In this document: positions 27,833 through 37,060 of the stretch, in pieces
Position numbering within the stretch: position 1 is the stretch's first letter
How the letters are laid out: each line of letters starts with the position of its first letter
NCBI RefSeq assembly: GCF_013342985.1
Contig: NZ_CP054490.1
Coordinates: forward strand, 124,001-188,000
DNA from: Candidatus Ruthia endofausta
Lineage (GTDB): Bacteria; Pseudomonadota; Gammaproteobacteria; PS1; Pseudothioglobaceae
Reading direction: 5' to 3'
Length of the DNA stretch: 64,000 nucleotides
Notes under the pieces: generated by a model
Seen by the model: only the letters and a program-made list of their open reading frames with translations
The model's database searches: none
Told to the model about the DNA's origin: nothing
Translations under genes and position numbers: made by a program

Positions 27833-28525
27833 ATGCGCTTTGATGTTATCACCCTATTCCCTGATATGTTTAATTCCATTAAGGATGAAGGTGTTATTGC
27901 ACGCGCCATCAAAAAATCACACCTCTCAATCCACACTTGGCAACTCAGAGAGTTTAGCAACAACAAATACAAAAATATTGACGATAAACCCTATGGTGGT
28001 GGTGGTGGCATGGTGATGCAAGTCAAGCCTATTCGTGATTGTATTAACAAAATCAAACAAGCCAACCCAAAAACAAAAGTTATTTATCTATCACCACAAG
28101 GACAACTACTTAAGCATAAATTAGCTAAAGAATTATCTACGCTTGACTCAATTACTCTACTATGTGGGCGCTATGAAGGCGTAGACGAACGCATTATTGA
28201 GTATGATATTGATATGGAAATATCCATTGGCGATTATGTTATTAGTGGTGGTGAATTAGCAGCTATGGTACTTATTGACACGGTTAGTCGGCAAATTCCA
28301 AACGTACTTGGCAATGTTGATTCATTAAACGACTCTTTTACAAATAATTTACTAGACTATCCGCACTATACACGCCCTAAAGTTATTGATAACCAAGCAG
28401 TGCCTGAAGTATTACTAAGTGGACATCAAGCTAATATTGATACTTGGAGAAAAGAACAATCCATCAAAAAAACCCAAAAAAAACGCAAGGATTTGTTGTC
28501 TATCTATAAAAACTGCCTACAATAA
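27833..28525 (+). CDS. trmD: tRNA (guanine-N1)-methyltransferase TrmD
   Basis: 230 residues, a little shorter than the usual 245-255. The SPOUT knot motifs are present: RFDVITLFPDMFNS, YGGGGGMVMQVKPI, IYLSPQGQ, LLCGRYEGVDERI and IGDYVISGGELAAMVLID. It methylates G37 of tRNAs to hold the reading frame. TrmD normally sits in rpsP-rimM-trmD-rplS; here it follows dapE at 3 bases, so the ribosomal operon has been broken up. Confidence 0.95.
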   Translation: MRFDVITLFPDMFNSIKDEGVIARAIKKSHLSIHTWQLREFSNNKYKNIDDKPYGGGGGMVMQVKPIRDCINKIKQANPKTKVIYLSPQGQLLKHKLAKELSTLDSITLLCGRYEGVDERIIEYDIDMEISIGDYVISGGELAAMVLIDTVSRQIPNVLGNVDSLNDSFTNNLLDYPHYTRPKVIDNQAVPEVLLSGHQANIDTWRKEQSIKKTQKKRKDLLSIYKNCLQ

Positions 28526-28596
28526 TCGGCATCCTTTATGGAAAAATGCAGTTTAAGTTATGATAGCTTGTTATCTTTATAGTGTTGTTTTTATAG

Positions 28597-29498
28597 ATGG
28601 ATAAAAAAATGATTATTGGGGTTCCAAGAGAAATTAAAAATAATGAATATCGTGTAGAGATGGATGCCTGAGTCGGTTTTTAGTGCAACAAAAACAGGGC
28701 ATAAAGTGTTGGTCAATTCTGGTGCTAGTCTGTATTGCTTATGAAACTATTACTGATGACCAAGGCGAACTACCACTACTTAAGCCTATGAGCCAAGTGG
28801 CAGGGCGCTCGTCTATTCAAGTTGATGCTGGCGCTTTGGAAAAAACCATAGCAGTAGAGGGGTTTTGTTGGGTGGTGTTAGCGGTGTTGTTTCAGCAAGT
28901 GCTATGATTATTGGGTGAGGTATTGTTGGTTTATAAGCAGATGTAACAATTCTTGATACTAATGCCTATACGGCGGAAAAACTTAGTAATTGTTTTAGTG
29001 CTAAGGTACGTGTCTTGCATTCTAATGATAGTATATTAAAAGCGCATATTGCTAGAACCGATCTTATTATTGGTGGTGTTTTAATTGCTGGGGCGAAAGC
29101 GCCAAAGGTCATTAATAAAACTATGTTATCTTCCATGAAACAAGGCAGTGTTTTAGTTGATGTTGCCATTGATCAAGGCGGTTGTTTTGAGACTTCTTAT
29201 ACGACCACGCACGAGGCCTGGACCCAGCCTATGTTATAGATGAGTGTTGTGCACTATTGTGTTGCTAATATGCCAGGCGCCATTCCAATCACCTTTACTT
29301 ATGCACTTAATAATGCAACCCTTTCAGGGCTTCTTGCCATTGCCAATCAGGGTTGAAAAAAAGCACTAAGCAATGATAAGCATTTGTTAAATGGATTGAA
29401 TATTTGCCAAGGAAAGGTTACTTATAAAGCTTGTTGCCAATAATTTGGGATATAAATATACCGAAACAAACACATTGCTTACGTCTTCGAAAAGATAA
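28597..29498 (+). pseudogene. ald: Decayed alanine dehydrogenase
   Basis: The start [18 protein letters not shown] is unmistakable for alanine dehydrogenase. A stop follows, and the rest can be traced through changing frames: [26 protein letters not shown], the NAD-binding part at ~28900 (dinucleotide loop damaged), IARTDLIIGGVLIAGAKAPK, SVLVDVAIDQGGC, then [19 protein letters not shown] and finally GKVTYK and LGYKYTETNTLL. At least four stops or shifts occur and short pieces are deleted. The intact enzyme interconverts alanine with pyruvate and ammonia. The gene is dead. Confidence 0.88.
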
Positions 29499-29778
29499 TG
29501 GGAATTGCCGCCTGTCCCTATTATTTGCGCATAACATTTTTTATTTAGCCTACTTTACAACAATCTTACGATATAAATTTCAAGTTCATTAAACCTAAAC
29601 CCCAATCTTGTGTCAATGATTATATATCAGCTATAAATGGTTTAATTGTTTTTTTAAGTATCTATAAAAGGCCGCTATGGGCTATTGCTTTTTTTCTAAA
29701 TAATTTCTATAATCAGGCGATGTATGGCAATGAAAATTGCATGATGGTTTAGATTAATGACGAAAATAGGAGAGAAAT
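29499..29778. other. Intergenic stretch before glnK
   Basis: About 280 AT-rich bases with no readable gene. It must contain the glnK-amtB promoter. A TGGCA...TTGCA pair at 29725-29740 resembles a sigma-54 site, but its elements are one base too far apart. GGAGAG before the glnK ATG is the ribosome site. Confidence 0.5.
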
Positions 29779-30117
29779 ATGAAGTTTGTGACAGCGATTT
29801 TAAGACCGCATAAATTAGACGATGTTAGGGAGGCGTTATCCGAAGTTGGTGTGTCTGGCGTAACGGTGACTGAAGTGAGAGGTTTTGGTCGTCAAAAAGG
29901 ACATACAGAGTTGTATCGAGGAGCGGAGTATCAAATTGACTTCTTGCCTAAAATTAAATTAGAAATTGCGATTGAAGCTTCAAGACTTGATGAAGTGATT
30001 GGGGTGATTAGTAATGTGGCTAATTCTGGTAAAGTAGGTGATGGCAAAATCTTTGTGACTAATTTAGACAAGGTGATTCGTATTCGTACAGGCGAAATTG
30101 ATAAAGACGCGCTTTAA
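29779..30117 (+). CDS. glnK: Nitrogen regulatory protein P-II (GlnK/GlnB type), first copy
   Basis: 112 residues, exactly the usual length. The T-loop carries the uridylylated Tyr51 ([12 protein letters not shown]), after [10 protein letters not shown]; the B-loop is GKVGDGKIFV and the C-loop region RIRTGE. PII trimers sense ATP/ADP and 2-oxoglutarate and plug the AmtB channel when nitrogen is plentiful. It is followed at 10 bases by amtB, so GlnK is the natural name. A second copy at 35736 is close to it in sequence. Confidence 0.93.
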   Translation: MKFVTAILRPHKLDDVREALSEVGVSGVTVTEVRGFGRQKGHTELYRGAEYQIDFLPKIKLEIAIEASRLDEVIGVISNVANSGKVGDGKIFVTNLDKVIRIRTGEIDKDAL

Positions 30118-30127
30118 GGAGTTAGCA

Positions 30128-31402
30128 ATGAAGAAAATATTAACAATATTGATGTGTCTGCCAATGGGTGTGTTTGCACAAGATATTAATGGCGCTGATA
30201 CGGCTTGGATAATGACATCAATAGCTCTGGTGTTGTTTATGACATTGCCAGGTTTGGCGTTATTTTATGGTGGACTAGTTCGCACTAATAATATCTTATC
30301 AATACTAATGCAGTGTTTTGCTATTACGGGCATTATTAGTATTTTGTGGTTTGTAGTGGGTTATTCTATTGCTTTTTCAGGTGATAACCCTTACTTTGGT
30401 AATTTTTCTAATGTACTTTTGACACAAGTCAGTATAAATACAGTCAATGGCTCAATTCCAGAATCTTTGTTTATCATGTTTCAAATGACATTTGCCATTA
30501 TTACTCCGGCTTTGATTATTGGTAGCTATGCAGAAAGAATGAAATTTTCAGCGGTGTTATTATTTAGTTCTATTTGGTTATTAGTGGTTTATGCACCTAT
30601 TACACATTGGGTGTGGGGTGGCGGGTGGCTAGAGAATGTGCTTGACTATGCTGGTGGTATAGTTGTTCATATTACTGCAGGTATTGCGGCGTTAGTAGCG
30701 GCTATTGTTTTAGGTCCTAGAAAAGATTTTTTTAAAAAACCTATACCACCGCACAACATGACCATGACCATTACGGGTGCGGCGATGTTGTGGGTTGGTT
30801 GGTTTGGTTTTAACGGTGGTTCTGCTTTGACAGCAGGTGGGGATGCGGCGATGGCTATTTTGGTGACGCACATCTCAGCAGCAACGGCTGCGATTACGTG
30901 GATGTTTTACGAGTGGATTAAATTTGGCAAACCAACTGCATTAGGTACAGTAACAGGCATGGTCGCAGGCTTGGGGACAATTACACCAGCCTCAGGTTTT
31001 GTAGGCCCTACAGGTGCTTTAGTAATTGGATTTATTGCGGGTATTGTGTGTTTTAATGCGGTGATTATCATCAAGCAAAAATTTAAAATTGATGATTCAT
31101 TAGATGTATTTCCTGTGCATGGTGTGGGTGGTATTATTGGTACCTTAATGGCAGGATTTTTTGCCTCTAAAGAGTTGGGTATTTTTTCTGGACAAGGTGG
31201 CTGGGACCATGAGGCAATTGTGATTTCTGATCAATTACAAATTCAATTTACAGGTGTAGTAGCAACGGTTGTTTATACGGCTGTTGTCACTTATCTTATT
31301 CTTAAAGTGGTGGATGCTATAACGGGTTTAAGAGTGAGTGAAGAGGAGGAACAACAGGGTTTGGATATTGTTTCTCATGAAGAAAAAGGCTACGATTTGT
31401 AA
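30128..31402 (+). CDS. amtB: Ammonium transporter AmtB
   Basis: I start at the ATG at 30128, preceded by AAGGAG, because it opens a signal peptide (MKKILTILMCLPMGVFAQ); the upstream extension overlaps glnK and is not conserved. The 424-residue protein has about 11 membrane helices, the first with ALFYGGLVRTNNILS, and the two pore histidines in GGIVVHITAG and DVFPVHGVGG. It carries ammonium into the cell and is gated by GlnK, its upstream partner. A strong terminator follows. This is the only intact amt gene in the window. Confidence 0.95.
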   Translation: MKKILTILMCLPMGVFAQDINGADTAWIMTSIALVLFMTLPGLALFYGGLVRTNNILSILMQCFAITGIISILWFVVGYSIAFSGDNPYFGNFSNVLLTQVSINTVNGSIPESLFIMFQMTFAIITPALIIGSYAERMKFSAVLLFSSIWLLVVYAPITHWVWGGGWLENVLDYAGGIVVHITAGIAALVAAIVLGPRKDFFKKPIPPHNMTMTITGAAMLWVGWFGFNGGSALTAGGDAAMAILVTHISAATAAITWMFYEWIKFGKPTALGTVTGMVAGLGTITPASGFVGPTGALVIGFIAGIVCFNAVIIIKQKFKIDDSLDVFPVHGVGGIIGTLMAGFFASKELGIFSGQGGWDHEAIVISDQLQIQFTGVVATVVYTAVVTYLILKVVDAITGLRVSEEEEQQGLDIVSHEEKGYDL

Positions 31403-31421
31403 GCCAAACTAAGCTTAATTG

Positions 31422-31459
31422 AACCTGCTAATTGTTAGGCTATCTAGCAGGTTTTTTTT
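31422..31459 (+). terminator. Rho-independent terminator after amtB
   Basis: Perfect 9-bp arms AACCTGCTA and TAGCAGGTT enclose a 14-base loop and run into eight T bases. It ends the glnK-amtB unit. Confidence 0.88.
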
Positions 31460-31488
31460 ATGTTGGTAAAAACGGATTCGTATATAAT

Positions 31489-31649
31489 GAAACCATTGCA
31501 TTAACTCATTTCAATTTATGAAACGTATAAAACAGTACCTTTTCTACCCAAAAACTCCTCAAATAGCTGGTTATTTTCTTTATTTTTGGATGAAAAATGC
31601 ACTATGCTCTACATTTTTCTAAGTCGCACTGAGTTAATGCAATGGTTTC
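31489..31649. mobile_element. 161-bp inverted-repeat element (MITE-like)
   Basis: The ends are perfect 20-bp inverted repeats, GAAACCATTGCATTAACTCA on the left and its reverse complement on the right, around about 121 bases of interior. Both outer sides read AAT, which fits a 3-bp target duplication. The interior encodes no transposase, only a 34-codon open frame. This has the form of a non-autonomous element inserted between amtB and dapA. A long hairpin with a regulatory role for dapA is the alternative. Confidence 0.6.
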
Positions 31650-31683
31650 AATTCACACTAATTAGTTTTATTAAGTAATCAAA

Positions 31684-32574
31684 GTGCGCATAAATCACCC
31701 ACTAACTGGCTCAATGGTTGCTCTAATCACCCCGATGTTTAATGATGGGTCGATAGATTTTGGTGCGCTAAGATCATTGGTGGCGTTTCATATTGATGCT
31801 GGTACCAAGGCAATTGTCTCGATGGGCACCACAGGTGAGAATGCAACGCTTAACCGGGATGAGCATATTGAAGTGATGCGGGCAACGGTTGAATATGCTA
31901 ATTCGTATATTCCAGTCATTGTTGGCACAGGTGCAAACTCGACTTCTGAAGCTATTGAACTTACTAAAGCTGCTAAAGCAATTGGTGCGGATGCTTGCCT
32001 TTTAGTCACACCGTATTACAATAGGCCGACTCAAGAGGGGTTATATCAGCATTATAAGTTGATTGCTGAAACAGTAGATATTGATCAAATTTTATATAAT
32101 GTGCCCAGTAGAACGGCAGTTGACCTCTGTGTAGAAACAACACTTCGTTTGTCCAACATTGATAATATCATTGGCATTAAAGATGCAACGGGTGATTTGA
32201 ATGTTGCAAAGGTATTGATTGAACAATGTGCAGATGATTTTTTGCTTTATAGTGGCAATGATGCAACAGCGGTTGAATTTATTTTAATGGGCGGACATGG
32301 TGGTATCTCTGTGACGGCTAATGTTGCACCAAAGCAGGTAGCTTCTGCCTATCAATTTGCGTTTGAGAGTGACAGAGAATTAGCAGAATTAACCAATGCA
32401 GTACTGACTGATTTGCATCAACATTTGTTTATTGAGTCTAATCCAATTCCTGTTAAATGGGCAATGTTTAAAATGGGCAAGTGCAATCATGGTATTCGTT
32501 TACCCTTAACGATATTATCACAACAAGCTCAAGCAATGCTAAAGCAAGATTTATCCAATTTAAGAGTTATATAA
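31684..32574 (+). CDS. dapA: 4-hydroxy-tetrahydrodipicolinate synthase
   Basis: 296 residues, as in the family. Class I aldolase barrel with the substrate loop GTTGEN, the catalytic Tyr in ILYNVPSRT and the Schiff-base Lys in IIGIKDATGD. It condenses pyruvate with aspartate semialdehyde, the first step towards diaminopimelate and lysine. The start is a GTG without a clear ribosome site; the ATG ten codons later is possible, but would remove conserved residues near LTGSMVALITPM. bamC follows at 2 bases, a common gammaproteobacterial order. Confidence 0.94.
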   Translation: MRINHPLTGSMVALITPMFNDGSIDFGALRSLVAFHIDAGTKAIVSMGTTGENATLNRDEHIEVMRATVEYANSYIPVIVGTGANSTSEAIELTKAAKAIGADACLLVTPYYNRPTQEGLYQHYKLIAETVDIDQILYNVPSRTAVDLCVETTLRLSNIDNIIGIKDATGDLNVAKVLIEQCADDFLLYSGNDATAVEFILMGGHGGISVTANVAPKQVASAYQFAFESDRELAELTNAVLTDLHQHLFIESNPIPVKWAMFKMGKCNHGIRLPLTILSQQAQAMLKQDLSNLRVI

Positions 32575-32576
32575 TA

Positions 32577-33713
32577 ATGGTAATCAGAAAATTAACAACA
32601 TTGCTTTTGGTGTTTTCTTTAGGTGGTTGTATTTCTTCAGGTAGTAAAGAAATACAAAAACAAGACGGACTTGGCGAAAGAGACATTAAATATTATTCAA
32701 ATAAAACATTAACTTCTTTAGAAATCCCACCGGATTTGACTAAACCTAGTGCCCAAAATTCCTTAAAGTTAAGTGAGTATGTTGCTAATATTCAAGAGGA
32801 TTTGATTAGTTTTTCTGAAAAAAATAGCGTAATTAAAGAAGCTTCAAGTGTTTTAAAAACGTTTTCTAATGTTGAGGTGAAGAAATCCGGTAGTCTTCGT
32901 TGGCTAGTGGTTGATAAAAAACCAGATGCAGTGTGGGGGCTGGCCAAAAGTTTCTTTAAATCTCACGGCTTTATTATCAAGAAAGCTAATAAAGAAATTG
33001 GCGTTATGGAGACTGATTTTTTAGAGAACCATCCAGAAATTCCTGATCAATCTTTGGGTTTTATTCATTCTATGCTTAGAAAGGTAACAAAAACTAGATA
33101 TACACTACCGATTGCTGATAAATATAGACTTCGTATTGAGTCGACTGACAATGGCAATAAAACTGAGATTTATTTATCACTTACTTCAATGCAAAAAGTA
33201 TTAATCAATAAAGGTAGTGATGATGAAAATACTATTTGGCAATCCGAAGTCAAAGATCACACACTTGAAACAGAGATGCTATACCGATTAATGATCTTTT
33301 TAGGTAGTGACCATGCACTTGCTAGAGAGAAGATTATGGCCGCTAAAGGACGACAAAAGTTAACGGTGAAGGTTGCTAAAAGTATTAGTGGTTATGCCAA
33401 GTTGATGTTCTTATTAACGCAATATGAAACTTGGAATAATGTCGGCTGGGCGTTGGACCAACTTGGTATTGATGTTGAGGATAAAGATGTTAAAGAAGGT
33501 AGTTTTTATATCAATATTGTTAAAGAAGAGGATAAGGGTATATTCTCAAGATTGTTTGGCGATGATGCGATTAAAAAATCTTTTCAAATTGTTGTTAGGC
33601 AAGTTGGTAGCAATATAACAGAAGTTTATTTTAACGATTTGTCTGAAGAGAATAAGCAAGCAACAATTGACTTTAGTTATCAATTCTTAGGCGATATTGC
33701 CAAGCAGTTTTAG
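32577..33713 (+). CDS. bamC: Outer membrane assembly lipoprotein BamC
   Basis: The ATG at 32577 gives a lipoprotein signal (VIRKLTTLLLVFSLGGC, lipid at Cys) and a 378-residue protein; the longer open frame overlaps dapA and hides the lipobox. After the unstructured YYSNKTLTSLEIPPDLTKP segment, which binds BamD, two helix-grip domains follow (SLRWLVVDKKPDAVWGL; SGYAKLMFLLTQYETWNNVGWALDQL). BamC belongs to the BAM complex that inserts beta-barrel proteins. The dapA-bamC order matches E. coli (dapA-nlpB). Confidence 0.9.
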   Translation: MVIRKLTTLLLVFSLGGCISSGSKEIQKQDGLGERDIKYYSNKTLTSLEIPPDLTKPSAQNSLKLSEYVANIQEDLISFSEKNSVIKEASSVLKTFSNVEVKKSGSLRWLVVDKKPDAVWGLAKSFFKSHGFIIKKANKEIGVMETDFLENHPEIPDQSLGFIHSMLRKVTKTRYTLPIADKYRLRIESTDNGNKTEIYLSLTSMQKVLINKGSDDENTIWQSEVKDHTLETEMLYRLMIFLGSDHALAREKIMAAKGRQKLTVKVAKSISGYAKLMFLLTQYETWNNVGWALDQLGIDVEDKDVKEGSFYINIVKEEDKGIFSRLFGDDAIKKSFQIVVRQVGSNITEVYFNDLSEENKQATIDFSYQFLGDIAKQF

Positions 33714-33724
33714 TTAAATAAAGG

Positions 33725-35620
33725 GTGATATTGTCGCAAGACATTGTTGATAAACTTACCCACCAAGAGATATTGACGGATGAGTTATTAGATGAAGAAT
33801 TAGCACAATTTTGCCAAATAGCCAATCTAGCTTATCGAGCTGGAAAGCCTATTATTAGCGACCAAGACTATGATTTTATTTATCTTGCTGCACTTAAGGA
33901 TAGAGACCCCAACAATTTGTTACTCAAATCTATAGAGCCAGAGGGGTGGTCTTTTTCTGAGGAAAAAGTCTTATTACCAAAGGAAATGCTTTCCATTGAC
34001 AAGGCGTATTCATGGGGTGAAATAAGCAAATGGATAGAACGGTTAAAAAAATCAGCTATGCAGATTGGGCTGGGTTTGAGTGACATTCAAATTAAAGCCA
34101 CTCCTAAACTAGATGGTTTTGCTGGATTTGATGATGGTAATCGGCTTTACACACGGGGTGATGGTAAAAAAGGCAGCGATATTTCCCGGGTATTCGAGCG
34201 AGGTTTGTGTGTTTTTAACGATGCTAAGCGTGGACTTGGTGCCGGTGAAATTGTGATTAAGAAAAGCTATTTTGAAAAATATTTAGCACACAGTTTTGAA
34301 TACCCACGTAATTTTCAAGCTAGTCTTATTAAAGAAAAAGCCTTAAGTGAGCAAGCTCAAAAAGCCATTATAGACAAGGCCGCTTTGTTTTTTCCGTTTG
34401 TTCAATTACCTATTTGGTCAGGCTCTACAGCTGAAATGGTTGCTAAATTTGACCAAATTGTTGCTCAGGTGTTGGTGATGGTAGATTTTGATGTAGATGG
34501 TGTAGTTTTTGAGGTCATTAATGCTGATTTAAAAACACAAATGGGCGCTAATCGAAAATTCCACCGTTGGCAAATTGCCTTTAAAGAAAACAAAGACAAG
34601 GCACACGTTAAAGTGCTTAGTGTGACACCTCAAGTAGGGCGTAGTGGAAAAATAACCCCAGTAGTAGAATTAGAACCTACCTTGTTAAGCGGTGCAACTA
34701 TTGTACGTGCAACAGGGCATCATTATGGGTTGGTGAAAGAGCAAGGCCTTGGTGTAGGTAGTGTAGTTGAGTTAACTCGTTCTGGGCTGGTTATCCCTAA
34801 AATTATATCCGTATTAAAGCCTATGCCTGTTGATATTCCTGATAATTGTCCAAGTTGTAGTAAGCTACTTGTTTGGGAATCAGACTTTTTAACGTGCATT
34901 AATCGTAAAAATTGTCCTGCTCAAATTGTTGGGAAAATGGCCTATTTTTTTAAGATACTGGCTAATAATGACGGTTTTGGTATTGTTACTATTAAAAAGC
35001 TATATGCATATGATATTAGATCAGTTTCACAAATTTATGCTTTAAATATAGAGCATTTAGTAACAATGGGGTTTGGCGAAAAAACCAGTATGAATCTTAT
35101 TAACCAGCTAAATCGCTCTGTTAGTGAGCAGGTTGAAGACTGGCGTTTTTTAGCAGCATTTGGTGTACATCGAATGGGTTTGGGCAATTGTGAAAACCTT
35201 TTAAAGTTCCATTATCTGAATGATATTTTTAATTTAAATTTAGAGCAAATAGCTAATATTGACGGCTTTGCTGAATTAACAGCGCAAATAATTGTACAAG
35301 GGTTAATTCCTATTGCTGATGAGTTTAATCGATTATATCGATATGGTTTTAATTTGGAAACAACCTTATTAACCAAAAATTTACAAACATTAGCACATGA
35401 ACTATTTGATAAAAGGATTGTTTTTACTGGTAAAATGAGTTATTCAAGAAATGATATGAAAAAACACGCTAAATCAATTGGTATTAAAGTTTCAATTACC
35501 ATTAGTGCTAAAATAGATTATTTAGTTATTGGTGATAAAGTTGGACAAAAGAAAATCCAAGATGCTGAAAAATTTGGCGTGGCAGTAATGACTGAAGCTG
35601 ATTATTTATCTAAAATTTAA
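33725..35620 (+). CDS. Divergent NAD-dependent DNA ligase
   Basis: 631 residues against about 670 for LigA. Recognisable parts in order: the NAD-binding domain Ia (AYRAGKPIISDQDYDFIY), the MLSIDKAYS turn, the adenylated Lys in KLDG at 128-131, YTRGDG, the OB fold (VGRSGKITPVVELEP), a four-Cys zinc finger (CPSC..CINRKNC), helix-hairpin-helix motifs, and a BRCT domain (ELFDKRIVFTGKMS). The sequence differs much from housekeeping LigA (for example SGATIVRATGHH), so it could be a second ligase or the only one in a fast-evolving genome. GTG at 33725 and TTG at 33731 compete as start; AAAGGGTG is better spaced for the TTG. Confidence 0.82.
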   Translation: MILSQDIVDKLTHQEILTDELLDEELAQFCQIANLAYRAGKPIISDQDYDFIYLAALKDRDPNNLLLKSIEPEGWSFSEEKVLLPKEMLSIDKAYSWGEISKWIERLKKSAMQIGLGLSDIQIKATPKLDGFAGFDDGNRLYTRGDGKKGSDISRVFERGLCVFNDAKRGLGAGEIVIKKSYFEKYLAHSFEYPRNFQASLIKEKALSEQAQKAIIDKAALFFPFVQLPIWSGSTAEMVAKFDQIVAQVLVMVDFDVDGVVFEVINADLKTQMGANRKFHRWQIAFKENKDKAHVKVLSVTPQVGRSGKITPVVELEPTLLSGATIVRATGHHYGLVKEQGLGVGSVVELTRSGLVIPKIISVLKPMPVDIPDNCPSCSKLLVWESDFLTCINRKNCPAQIVGKMAYFFKILANNDGFGIVTIKKLYAYDIRSVSQIYALNIEHLVTMGFGEKTSMNLINQLNRSVSEQVEDWRFLAAFGVHRMGLGNCENLLKFHYLNDIFNLNLEQIANIDGFAELTAQIIVQGLIPIADEFNRLYRYGFNLETTLLTKNLQTLAHELFDKRIVFTGKMSYSRNDMKKHAKSIGIKVSITISAKIDYLVIGDKVGQKKIQDAEKFGVAVMTEADYLSKI

Positions 35621-35660
35621 TTTTTATCAGTTTCATGATGGAGCTGAAAATAAGGCATTG

Positions 35661-35715
35661 AAGTCAGTCGTTAAGTTTGTATTTTTTTACAAGCATAATG
35701 ACTGGCTTTTTTGTT
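35661..35715 (+). terminator. Terminator hairpin after the DNA ligase gene
   Basis: The arms AAGTCAGTCGTTA.. and ..TAATGACTGGCTT pair over some 20 positions with four mismatches around a T-rich loop and run into T-runs (35707-35717). It separates the ligase from the second P-II gene. Confidence 0.7.
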
Positions 35716-35735
35716 TTTAAGAAAGGAAAAACTAA

Positions 35736-36110
35736 ATGAAAATGGTAACAGCAATCATTAAACCGTTTAAGCTTAATGATGTTAGAGAGGTGCTTTCTGG
35801 TATGGGTGTTTCAGGTATTACAGCTATAGAAGTCAAAGGTTTTGGTCGTCAAAAAGGACATACAGAGCTTTATCGTGGTGCAGAATATACGGTGGATTTT
35901 TTACCCAAAGTTAAACTAGAAATTGTCATTGCAGCAAATCAAGTTGATGGCGTGGTTGAGGCTATTAGCACCGCTGCTAAATCAGAAGGTGAAGGAAAAA
36001 TTGGCGATGGAAAAATATTTGTTTCATCATTAAAGCAAGTACTTCGTATTCGTACGGGTGAAACTGGCTCAGTAGTACTTAAGGGGCAACATGAAAAATA
36101 CATTAATTGA
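35736..36110 (+). CDS. Nitrogen regulatory protein P-II, second copy
   Basis: 124 residues, with the same first 56 residues pattern as the copy at 29779: [17 protein letters not shown] with Tyr51, the [11 protein letters not shown]-loop and RIRTGE. A C-terminal addition ([12 protein letters not shown]) overlaps the start of a broken amtB gene. GAAAGG precedes the ATG. The protein should still fold and be modified, but its own ammonium channel partner is dead, so it may now serve the AmtB at 30128 or enzymes of nitrogen metabolism. Either copy could be named glnB or glnK; context favours glnK. Confidence 0.9.
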   Translation: MKMVTAIIKPFKLNDVREVLSGMGVSGITAIEVKGFGRQKGHTELYRGAEYTVDFLPKVKLEIVIAANQVDGVVEAISTAAKSEGEGKIGDGKIFVSSLKQVLRIRTGETGSVVLKGQHEKYIN

Positions 36111-36487
36111 AATGCAATTCGTCCTAGATAATTTTTAGTAATGGGCGGGTTGGTTATGTGGATGTCTGCTGGTTTTTCGATGCTAGAAGTGGGATTGGTT
36201 CGTAGTGAAAATACAGCTGAAATTTTGACCAGAAATATTGGACTGTTTGCGATTGCTTGTACGATGTACATGGTGGTTGGTTATGACATTATGTATGGTG
36301 GCGGTCATTTAGTGGCCAGTTAGGCACGTGTAGGAACATCTTTATCTGGGTATTTGGCAATTTCAATGATGTTGTGGTTAGCACTTAAAGTAGTGATGGG
36401 TATTCGAGTCTCTGAAGAAGAGAAGAATTCTCAGGTGTTGATATTTCAGAATGTGGCTTGAAGGCTTATCCTGAATTTGCCAAATAA
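36091..36487 (+). pseudogene. amtB: Collapsed second ammonium transporter gene
   Basis: The ATG at 36091, inside the end of the P-II gene, starts [15 protein letters not shown] and then meets a stop. The frame resumes with MGGLVMWMSAGFSMLEVGLVR, TAEILTRNIGLFAIACTMYM and GYDIMYGGG, then jumps to the last helix (SMMLWLALKVVMGIRVSEEE) and the tail VDISECGLKAYPEFAK. The middle ~250 residues are deleted, and further shifts occur. It is the remains of an Amt of a different subtype from the intact one. Confidence 0.9.
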
Positions 36488-36507
36488 AGATAACAAGTAA
36501 TACAAAA

Positions 36508-36534
36508 AAAGTAAGCGTTTTTGATGCTTACTTT
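36508..36534. terminator. Hairpin after the collapsed amtB
   Basis: Perfect 9-bp arms AAAGTAAGC and GCTTACTTT around a 9-base loop, with A-rich sequence on the left and no strong T-run on the right. It lies 20 bases after the end of the amtB remnant. Confidence 0.6.
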
Positions 36535-36559
36535 AAATAAAATTTTTAAAATTAAAACA

Positions 36560-36970
36560 AGACAAAAAAGATATTATTAGTAATTGGTTTAACCTCAATA
36601 ATGAGTTTTACATCTTTAGCTGAAGAAGCACAATTGCCAATTAGTGATAATATTACTATTGCTAATGACTACATTTGGAGAGAACTAGCACAACATGTTG
36701 ATAGTGCAAACAATTATGAGGAAGAAGTGACTATCTCAGGTGGATTGAATTATGATTTTAACAATGAATTTGCACTTGGGGGGTGATGGCGCAAATGATA
36801 ATTTAGAATTATCAGGAACAGAGATCCACATTGGTATATGGCGATTATAAAGATAGTAATAAATACCATTCTATAACACTTACATAAATCTACGGGTGGA
36901 CTTGATTATACCATTGCTTAGAATAGATCTAAACCAACAGATGGTGAATAGCGAGAGCTATGTTGTTTTT
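36560..36970 (+). pseudogene. Remnant of a TorF-type putative porin
   Basis: A leader (KKILLVIGLTSIMSFTSLAE) is followed by NITIANDYIWRELAQ and VTISGGLNYDFNNEFALGG, the start pattern of the TIGR02001/TorF putative porin family. A shift at a run of G at 36780 breaks the frame; weak continuations (GDGANDNLELSGTEI, then GGLDYTIAY) follow with several stops. No start codon is left before the leader. In other proteobacteria this family is found beside glnK-amtB, as here, so the whole second ammonium locus is decaying. Confidence 0.65.
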
Positions 36971-37060
36971 TAGTATCAGAAAAAGTTCTTAATGTATTAA
37001 AGAATTCTGTGTTACTAGCCAAGTTTGGTTTTATATAAAAAAATTGTTATAACTTTTATC

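Noticed and set aside
29725-29740. Sigma-54-like TGGCA...TTGCA before glnK
   Set aside because: The distance between the GG and GC elements is 11 bases instead of 10, and the middle of the first element does not match. Not strong enough to call.
32481-32576. Longer start for bamC inside dapA
   Set aside because: The lipoprotein signal begins at 32577, two bases after dapA, and the extension would block lipid attachment.
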